From positions 24,844 to 88,843 of the forward strand of contig JACRHH010000032.1 in NCBI GenBank assembly GCA_016212095.1: a stretch of DNA of 64,000 nt, read 5' to 3'. This document shows, one piece after another, positions 58,902 through 64,000 of this stretch (positions within the stretch are counted from its first letter, which is position 1; each line of letters starts with the position of its first letter). The stretch is from Nitrospirota bacterium (lineage in GTDB: Bacteria > Nitrospirota > Thermodesulfovibrionia > SZUA-242). The translations under genes and the position numbers were made by a program. The notes under the pieces are model-generated. The model did no database searches, was not told the DNA's origin, and saw nothing but the letters and a program-made list of their open reading frames with translations.

Positions 58902-59205
58902 AAATAATGAATCATTTGTCTGACGGTTCAATTTACCGTCACGTAAGGAACGATTTCATGACGCAGTTTTACCGCAGAGAATCAATAAGTTATCTATCCA
59001 CTTCATATAACGTCGAATTATTGACTTTATTAGTGGGGCATATGGCGCGAATTAATGTTCCGGGACGCCAATATTGCCCGTTTTGTAGGCAATTAGCTGA
59101 AGGGGGCTTGGTTACTTGATCGAGCGGTTTCAATGAGCCGGTTTTACACAGCGGCTGTGGATAAGTGTGAATAACATCGCTTGTCGCTGACAGGAGGCAT
59201 GAACA
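58902..59205. other. AT-rich intergenic region with DnaA-box-like sites
   Basis: No gene is seen in these 304 bases. Near the right end two DnaA-box-like nonamers stand 10 bases apart in the same direction: TGTGGATAA (59156-59164, a perfect TTATCCACA on the minus strand) and TGTGAATAA (59166-59174, one mismatch). A weaker CTATCCACT lies at 58994. The stretch 58980-59060 is AT-rich. It immediately precedes rtcB, whose ribosome site is AGGAGG. Confidence 0.55.
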
Positions 59206-60645
59206 ATGGGTAATATCCGAAGGCTGGACGATAACCGTTGGGAAGTTCCTATAGGTTCCATAAGCGGAATGCGGGTGCATGGAATAATCTATGCAAGCGC
59301 CAGGCTGATAAGCCATCTGGAGCAGCAGGCGATAGCGCAGGTTGCAAACACAGCCACGCTGCCCGGCATTGTAAAGGCATCGATGGCAATGCCCGACATC
59401 CATACCGGATACGGCTTCCCAATCGGCGGCGTGGCCGCTTTCGACATGCACGAGGGCGTTGTGTCGCCCGGCGGCGTGGGCTACGACATTAACTGCGGCG
59501 TGCGTCTGTTAAAGACAAACCTGATGAAGCATGACGCTGTGCCCCGCATGAAAGACCTCGTAAGCCTGCTCTACTCGGAAATACCAAGCGGCGTCGGCAG
59601 CAAGGGGCGCTTGAAGCTGTCCCTGCAGGACGAGCGCAAGCTCCTGCTGGAGGGCGCGCGGTGGAGCGTGGCAAACGGATATGGCGACGCGGCAGATCTG
59701 GAGCATACGGAGTCGGGCGGCGCGCTGGACGGAGCCGATCCGGACGAGGTGAGCGAGAAGGCGTATGAGCGCGGACGCGCGCAACAGGGAACACTAGGCG
59801 CCGGCAATCATTTTCTGGAGGTTCAGTACGTCGATGAGATTTTCGACCAGGAGACGGCCAACACGTTTGGCCTCTTCGAGGGGCAGGTTACGGTGATGAT
59901 TCATTCCGGATCGCGCGGATTCGGGCATCAGGTATGCACCGATTTTCTTGGCGTGATGGACAGGGCGGCGAAAAAGTACGACATCGCCCTGCCCGACCGC
60001 GAACTTGCCTGCGCGCCGGTTGACAGCGAGGAAGCACGGCGTTACCTGGCCGCGATGAGGGCAGCCGCGAACTATGCGTGGGCCAATCGCCAGCTCATGA
60101 TGCACTGGACGCGCGAGGTCTTCATGGCATTTTTCAAAATGCCGCGCCGCGCCCTCGGCCTCGATCTTCTCTACGATGTGGCGCACAACATCGCAAAAAC
60201 GGAGTTTCACATGGTCGATGGCGAAAAACGCGAGCTGATGGTTCACCGCAAGGGCGCAACGCGCGCCTTCGCGCCCGGACATCCGGAGCTTCCGGAAGTG
60301 TTCCGGAAGACCGGCCAGCCGGTGCTTATTCCCGGCGACATGGGCCGCGCATCGTATGTTATGGCCGGAACAGAGCGCGCGATGGCCGAAACCTTCGGCT
60401 CGACATGCCACGGCGCGGGCAGAATAATGTCGCGCCATCAGGCGATGCGTCAGGCAAAGGGCCGCGCCATATGGCGCGAGCTTGAGGACAGGGGGATTTA
60501 CGTGCGCTCCGCCGGACGACATACGCTTGCCGAAGAAATGAGCGAGGCGTACAAGGATGTCTCGGATGTGGTGGATGTGGTGCATGACGCCGGAATATCG
60601 CGCAAGGTCGCCCGCCTTTGCCCGATGGGTGTGGTCAAGGGATGA
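59206..60645 (+). CDS. rtcB: tRNA-splicing/repair RNA ligase RtcB
   Basis: A 479-residue 3'-phosphate RNA ligase that joins 2',3'-cyclic-phosphate or 3'-phosphate ends to 5'-OH using GTP and manganese. The active-site cysteine is in GVGYDINCGVRLLKTN (near residue 100). Metal-binding histidines are in GTLGAGNHFLEVQYV and MIHSGSRGFGHQVC. The guanylylated histidine is in GSTCHGAGRIMSR (near 405). The archease partner is not adjacent. It begins with a strong AGGAGG site and overlaps mqnA by four bases, a pairing without clear functional reason. Confidence 0.96.
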   Translation: MGNIRRLDDNRWEVPIGSISGMRVHGIIYASARLISHLEQQAIAQVANTATLPGIVKASMAMPDIHTGYGFPIGGVAAFDMHEGVVSPGGVGYDINCGVRLLKTNLMKHDAVPRMKDLVSLLYSEIPSGVGSKGRLKLSLQDERKLLLEGARWSVANGYGDAADLEHTESGGALDGADPDEVSEKAYERGRAQQGTLGAGNHFLEVQYVDEIFDQETANTFGLFEGQVTVMIHSGSRGFGHQVCTDFLGVMDRAAKKYDIALPDRELACAPVDSEEARRYLAAMRAAANYAWANRQLMMHWTREVFMAFFKMPRRALGLDLLYDVAHNIAKTEFHMVDGEKRELMVHRKGATRAFAPGHPELPEVFRKTGQPVLIPGDMGRASYVMAGTERAMAETFGSTCHGAGRIMSRHQAMRQAKGRAIWRELEDRGIYVRSAGRHTLAEEMSEAYKDVSDVVDVVHDAGISRKVARLCPMGVVKG

Positions 60646-61436
60646 TGCTTAAAATTGGCGAAATCAAGTACGCCAACCTCTACCCGCTTTACGAAACGCT
60701 CAGACGTCATTTCGACTGTTCAAGGTACGAGTTCGTGCAGGGGATTCCATCCGACCTGAACAGAATGCTTCGGGCCGCCGAGATTGACATAAGCGCGTCA
60801 TCATCTGTCGAGTATCTCCTCCACAAGGATATTTACGACTATATTCCGGGGCATTCCATCAGCTCCAGAGGCGCGGTTCACAGCATCATTCTTTTTTCGA
60901 AGCATCCGCTTGGCGCGCTCGACCGGAAAAAGATCGCGGTCACGTCGGACTCCGATACCTCGTTTCTTCTGCTTCGCGTGCTGCTTGAGCATTTCGAGCG
61001 GAAAACGCCTGCCTACGTTCGCACGGCAGCGCCGCTTGCCGACGTCATGACCACGTTCGACGCGTGCCTGTTGATCGGCGACGCCGCGCTCAGGGAATCG
61101 GCTGCAAATCACGGATTTCGCATGTACGATCTTGGCGCCCTCTGGACGGACAGAACCGCCCTGCCCTTTGTATTCGCGCTCTGGACTGTGCGAGAGGATC
61201 TGTCGCCCGAAAAGAATCGTCTGGTCTCGGCCTTTGCCGACAATATCCGCCGGGCAGGTTATCTGATGAAGTTCGATTTCCAGTCGCTGGCAAGAACCGC
61301 GCCGCAGGCCTCATGGATGGGCCCGGATCGGCTGATCGAATACTGGCAGCGGCTTTCTTACGATCTCACGCCTGAACACCTGAAGGGGATGGAGCGTTTT
61401 CACTCGCTTATCGACACGCTTGCGAATGTAATTTGA
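60642..61436 (+). CDS. mqnA: Chorismate dehydratase MqnA (futalosine pathway)
   Basis: A 264-residue enzyme of the MqnA/MqnD periplasmic-binding-like fold that dehydrates chorismate in the futalosine route to menaquinone. The N-terminal KIGEIKYANLYPLYETL, then VQGIPSDLNRMLRAAEIDISASSSVEYL, SRGAVHSIILFSKHPL, VTSDSDTSFLLLRVLLEHF and LLIGDAALRE are the family path. Start ATG 60642 overlaps the rtcB stop; ATG 60645 is an equal choice. Other mqn genes are not in the window. Confidence 0.93.
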   Translation: MMLKIGEIKYANLYPLYETLRRHFDCSRYEFVQGIPSDLNRMLRAAEIDISASSSVEYLLHKDIYDYIPGHSISSRGAVHSIILFSKHPLGALDRKKIAVTSDSDTSFLLLRVLLEHFERKTPAYVRTAAPLADVMTTFDACLLIGDAALRESAANHGFRMYDLGALWTDRTALPFVFALWTVREDLSPEKNRLVSAFADNIRRAGYLMKFDFQSLARTAPQASWMGPDRLIEYWQRLSYDLTPEHLKGMERFHSLIDTLANVI

Positions 61437-61664
61437 CACCAAGGTCAGATTTTCTTACATCTATATCAGCGAGTTTCGTTGCCTGGCTTGAAACCTGAAT
61501 CCTGCCGGAAAATTATTATCCTTAATAAACATACCGTTCCATACCAGCACCCTCTATTTGTCCTTACCTGCACCCTGTAATTTTCCGTGTCGGTTATCTT
61601 GACAGTTCAGACTTTGCCATATCATTTAACATAAACACGTCCCCAATTATCAGCATTCAGAGCG

Positions 61665-61681
61665 TTGGCATTAGTATTGCT
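61665..61681 (+). promoter_or_regulatory. Sigma-54 promoter of the PEP-CTERM gene
   Basis: TTGGCATTAGTATTGCT has the GG and GC of the -24/-12 elements separated by exactly ten bases. It lies 65 bases before the start codon in an otherwise gene-free 309-base region (61437-61745). PEP-CTERM genes are often driven by RpoN with the PrsK-PrsR pair. Confidence 0.72.
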
Positions 61682-61745
61682 TAAATGAAACTCAGTTACG
61701 ATTGGCTGAAATACTTTCACGGAGGGGGCAGTAAGGAGGTTTTCC

Positions 61746-62546
61746 GTGAGAGGAATAACTGGTTTATCAACTTCCATTCTTGCGCTCATTCTTGCAGCAA
61801 CAAGCGCAACAGCCGTTCCAACACTCCAGCTCAACATCGAGGGCGCAACCTACTACGACAGCTACGTCATCGACGACGGCGCGGGCAACACATTCACCGT
61901 GAACGAGTCATGGTTCACCATGGACAATCCGTTCGTGCTTGACGTTGTGGGCGCGGATCAACCCGATGCGATTACGAACATTCAGGACGTCAAGCTGATA
62001 CTTTCCGTTCAGCAGCAGTTCTGGAACCCGGCAGGCTCCGTGACCATAAACGGCCTTGGGGATGTCTCCGGCACAAGCGCAACCATCAGCGCAGCCGATT
62101 TCACCCTTGGGATGCCGGAGCCGTTTGACGACAAGACGTTTCCGTCGCACGGAGTTTTTCCGGCGTATTACTATGTGCTGGGCCTCAGCCCCCTGCTGGT
62201 TGACGATCCGGCCCAAAGGGAGCCGGTTTACGACTACAACGCAGGGTATGTTCCCGGCGTCTCGACTCCGTCCGGGTTCGGCGACATCCAGCAGTATCAG
62301 GTTGCCTATGACGGATTCTTCCATGTCCATTTCGATCTGACCGGAGTGGCGTATGGAACCGGAAAGTGGGCGGATGGAGTAAGCAAATTCTCTCCATTTT
62401 CGCATGATGCCGACGGCCCGCCAGGCCCGCCGATACCGGAGCCATCGGCTGCATTGCTGTTCGTTACCGGGCTGACTGTTCTGCTTGTCGCAATTACCCG
62501 CGGAAAGAGACATCGGGCAATCCGGACAGGCAACAGGGAAACATAA
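61746..62546 (+). CDS. PEP-CTERM sorted surface protein
   Basis: A 266-residue exported protein. A signal peptide covers residues 1-23 (cleavage near ATAVP), followed by a beta-rich ectodomain beginning PTLQLNIEGATYYDSYVID, which resembles choice-anchor type domains (N type, tentative). The C-terminus carries the PEP-CTERM tripartite signal: PIPEPSA, a transmembrane helix and a basic cluster TRGKRHRA. Exosortase would cut at PEP and pass the protein to the cell exterior together with exopolysaccharide. It starts at GTG 61746 behind AAGGAGG. A 22-base stretch near 62184 resembles one half of the 8084 palindrome. Confidence 0.9.
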   Translation: MRGITGLSTSILALILAATSATAVPTLQLNIEGATYYDSYVIDDGAGNTFTVNESWFTMDNPFVLDVVGADQPDAITNIQDVKLILSVQQQFWNPAGSVTINGLGDVSGTSATISAADFTLGMPEPFDDKTFPSHGVFPAYYYVLGLSPLLVDDPAQREPVYDYNAGYVPGVSTPSGFGDIQQYQVAYDGFFHVHFDLTGVAYGTGKWADGVSKFSPFSHDADGPPGPPIPEPSAALLFVTGLTVLLVAITRGKRHRAIRTGNRET

Positions 62547-62653
62547 ACGATCGGAAACAAATGATGGCGGGGCGTCCGGAACCGGACGCCCTGTTTCCGT
62601 TAATCCCGTCTCGTGTTAACATCATTATTAATATATTATCGAGGGTGGGTGAA

Positions 62654-63190
62654 ATGGAAAAAAATTTGCAGAATGCCGCACATGGCAGTAAAGCGCATCC
62701 GGATGGCGCATCGACGGACGGACTTGCTGGAGACATTCTGATTCTTGAGATTGCGCTTCACAGGGAACAGTATTCCATCCAGCTATACAGGGCGATGCGC
62801 GATTTCGTTCAGCGTGAGGATTCAAAGAAACTTCTCGATTATCTCATTCTGGACGAGGAGCATCACTACCAGATACTGAACAAGGCTCGCCTGACACGCG
62901 ATTACCGAAATATCGGCGGGCCGGTCGTGGAGCGAAGCCTCGAAATTCCGGACTACATCGTAAAGCAGGACATCCGCAGCAACTCCGGCCCGGAAGAAAT
63001 CGTGAAGATGGCCATACGAAGGGAGGATGAAGCCGAGGAGTTCTATCTTGGCCGGATCGGCTTCATAAGCAATTCGGAATTAAAGACGCTCTACCGCAAG
63101 CTGGCAGAGGAAGAGGCCGCGCACCGGCAGAAGCTGCTGGCAATGTATGATGACCTGATAATCATGAACCTGTCGCAGATGCATAGCTGA
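62654..63190 (+). CDS. Ferritin-like/rubrerythrin-family diiron protein
   Basis: A 178-residue four-helix protein. Diiron ligands fit two ExxH sites, EEHHYQILNKARL near residue 72 and EEEAAHRQKLLAMYD near 160, with further Glu in ILEIALHREQYSI and RREDEAEEFYL. There is no rubredoxin domain. Such proteins bind iron and reduce peroxide or oxygen. ATG 62654 is preferred (GAGGGTGGG before it); an earlier in-frame ATG at 62561 would translate the terminator region of the PEP-CTERM gene. Confidence 0.82.
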   Translation: MEKNLQNAAHGSKAHPDGASTDGLAGDILILEIALHREQYSIQLYRAMRDFVQREDSKKLLDYLILDEEHHYQILNKARLTRDYRNIGGPVVERSLEIPDYIVKQDIRSNSGPEEIVKMAIRREDEAEEFYLGRIGFISNSELKTLYRKLAEEEAAHRQKLLAMYDDLIIMNLSQMHS

Positions 63191-63197
63191 TGGCATC

Positions 63198-63224
63198 GTA
63201 AAAAGTTGAACAACGACTTTTTAC
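63198..63224 (+). terminator. Hairpin after the ferritin-like gene
   Basis: A perfect 9-bp stem GTAAAAAGT / ACTTTTTAC with a nine-base loop, eight bases after the stop codon. No GC-rich base, but the position suits a terminator. Confidence 0.55.
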
Positions 63225-63286
63225 AAGGGCGTCGAGGCTATTTTTTAACAGATGTTTTGCTAACGAGAATTACGGCAGGGATTGCG

Positions 63287-63397
63287 TCAAGTTTTTTCGC
63301 ATTGGTTCATGGCCAATAAATCGGTCGCCAGCACCGCTTGGTCATGATCGTCCTTAACCAGATAGCGCACCAGGATGTTCGTATCGACTGTAATCAT
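63287..63397 (-). pseudogene. vapC remnant: first 36 codons of a PIN-domain toxin
   Basis: A frame from ATG 63397 (overlapping the antitoxin stop) to TGA 63287 reads MITVDTNILVRYLVKDDHDQ plus 16 more residues. It is the start of a VapC PIN domain with the first catalytic Asp (VDTNILVRYL). The remaining 90 or more residues are absent, and no other frame continues them. The complement of the remnant at 37474-37554, where only the C-terminus survives. Confidence 0.75.
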
Positions 63398-63645
63398 TGG
63401 TGATGCGCGGCTTCAACCTGCACAGCCCGTTCCATCTCCTCCAATGAAAGTGGTTTGCCTCGGTAGATGGAGGGGGTATCGGGAGACTCCAGTTCACTCG
63501 GCGGAAAAACCCTTGTCGGCTTGATAACCAGTTATGCCCCCCGATCAATGATGACGAATTCCGTGCCAGCGCCCCATCGGTGCAAGTCGCGGATGGATTT
63601 CGGGAGAATAAATTGACCTTTGCCTGATAGTTTCATTGTTTCCAT
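63394..63645 (-). pseudogene. AbrB/MazE-type antitoxin gene with internal stop
   Basis: From ATG 63645 the frame reads METMKLSGKGQFILPKSIRD, a swapped-hairpin AbrB domain, up to a TAA at codon 38 (63532-63534). After it, LVIKPTRVFPPSELESPDTP plus a LSLEEMERAV helix continues the typical antitoxin to a stop at 63394. One substitution would restore the 83-residue protein. The partner vapC is also truncated, so the locus is dead. Confidence 0.75.
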
Positions 63646-63678
63646 AATAATACCTTCAGTAAGAATGATACCACGGAA

Positions 63679-63888
63679 TCAACAGCTTGTCCGGTATGCT
63701 TCCGAATCAATGCGTTCAATGGATTCAGGCACTTCCGGGGTCGCGGAATCCGGGTTGTAAATATAGTAATAGAGCACGGTTTCATCTTCGTCCGTATCCT
63801 GCAAAAGGGCATGAAGCCTGCCGTCCGAAGTAACTACATCGGCAACAACTCTAAGGTTATGAGCTTCCCCCGGTTTTTCGTCTTCCAA
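63679..63888 (-). CDS. Small hypothetical protein beside an IS end, possibly truncated
   Basis: A 69-residue frame opened only by TTG 63888; an in-frame TAG lies just upstream, within the transposase region. The product is acidic (MEDEKPGEAHNLRVVADVVT, then DTDEDETVLYYYIYNPD) and matches no family I know. Its start lies 10 bases from the IS3-type transposase stop, so the IS may have removed its original 5' end. Confidence 0.4.
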   Translation of the reverse strand: MEDEKPGEAHNLRVVADVVTSDGRLHALLQDTDEDETVLYYYIYNPDSATPEVPESIERIDSEAYRTSC

Positions 63889-63898
63889 GGTCTTTCGA

Positions 63899-64000
63899 TC
63901 ATGCTACCATTTTTTCCTGATTTTGCGTCCTGAGCCAGTTTTCCATGAACTGGGCTGGCGACTTGTAGCCAAGTGTGGAATGGAGTCGTTTGCGGTTGTA
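63899..64000 (-). mobile_element. IS3-family transposase (OrfB), C-terminal end only
   Basis: From the right edge the frame reads YNRKRLHSTLGYKSPAQFME and a short tail to TGA at 63899. YNxxRLHSTLGYxSP is the C-terminal signature of the DDE integrase of IS3-family elements. The rest lies beyond the window. No terminal inverted repeat could be fixed without the other end. Confidence 0.85.

Noticed and set aside
58902..59205. Chromosomal origin of replication
   Set aside because: Two good DnaA boxes are too few, and no dnaA, dnaN, gidA or rpmH gene is near.
58990..59451. 153-codon minus-strand frame upstream of and into rtcB
   Set aside because: Cys- and His-rich but without family resemblance, no ribosome site, and half of it is opposite rtcB.
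62175..62200. Copy of the 8084 palindrome inside the PEP-CTERM gene
   Set aside because: Only the right half matches; the left arm does not pair, so chance or strong decay cannot be told apart.

Overview
The window reads as a gene-dense chromosome segment from a Gram-negative, probably anaerobic or facultatively respiring bacterium. LPS heptosyltransferases and an LpxL-type acyltransferase indicate an outer membrane. An eight-or-more-haem cytochrome c, the futalosine menaquinone enzyme MqnA, an early-cobalt B12 pathway (CbiX, CbiC, CbiA, CbiB) and NIL-domain/sulfur-carrier amino-acid genes fit a deltaproteobacterial-grade organism (Desulfobacterota, Nitrospirota or a neighbouring phylum). I cannot name it from sequence alone. 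DNA is fairly GC-rich except near 35.2-36.0 kb and 58.9-59.1 kb. No rRNA, tRNA or CRISPR array was found.

Layout. 0-7.4 kb: 3' part of surE, an FAD dehydrogenase, a VapBC pair, a YihY membrane protein, a multihaem cytochrome and a DUF2442/DUF4160 module with a broken middle gene. 7.5-15.6 kb (minus): zapB-like/zapA/glycosyltransferase, then an envelope-signalling operon (TPR outer-membrane barrel, FecR protein, metallo-beta-lactamase-fold protein, CHASE2 adenylate cyclase). 15.7-22.7 kb: adk, then a sulfur-carrier amino-acid cluster (hom, tusA-like, hesA/moeB-like E1, two threonine-synthase paralogues, a MoaD-like carrier ending GG-RA and a NIL protein) interrupted by a VapBC pair. 22.7-31.9 kb: DUF4258/YgiT pair, hflX, a polysaccharide O-acetylation pair, a lone sdhA, a lipoprotein and an ExeA/exosortase-type ATPase. 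32.1-34.7 kb: Spy/CpxP-like lipoprotein with a two-component system. 34.8-35.8 kb: two small cassette-like genes separated by an integron attC-like site. 36.1-48.6 kb (minus): a large B12 and cobalt-uptake operon behind a cobalamin riboswitch with a terminator. 48.7-58.9 kb: second FAD dehydrogenase, xerD, a YoeB-type pair, a LonC-like protease and LPS genes. 59-64 kb: rtcB, mqnA, a PEP-CTERM protein behind a sigma-54 promoter, a ferritin-like protein, a decayed VapBC pair and the edge of an IS3-type element.

Three themes recur. First, short palindromes and tandem duplications lie in frame inside protein genes (cbiA, waaF-gmhB, the GT39 gene, waaC and the second FAD dehydrogenase), usually in linkers or at termini. 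Second, seven toxin-antitoxin-like loci sit in the window and three are visibly eroded. Third, the sulfur-carrier cluster resembles protein-thiocarboxylate methionine synthesis but has threonine-synthase-fold enzymes where a sulfhydrylase would be expected; this is the best candidate for an incompletely described system here.
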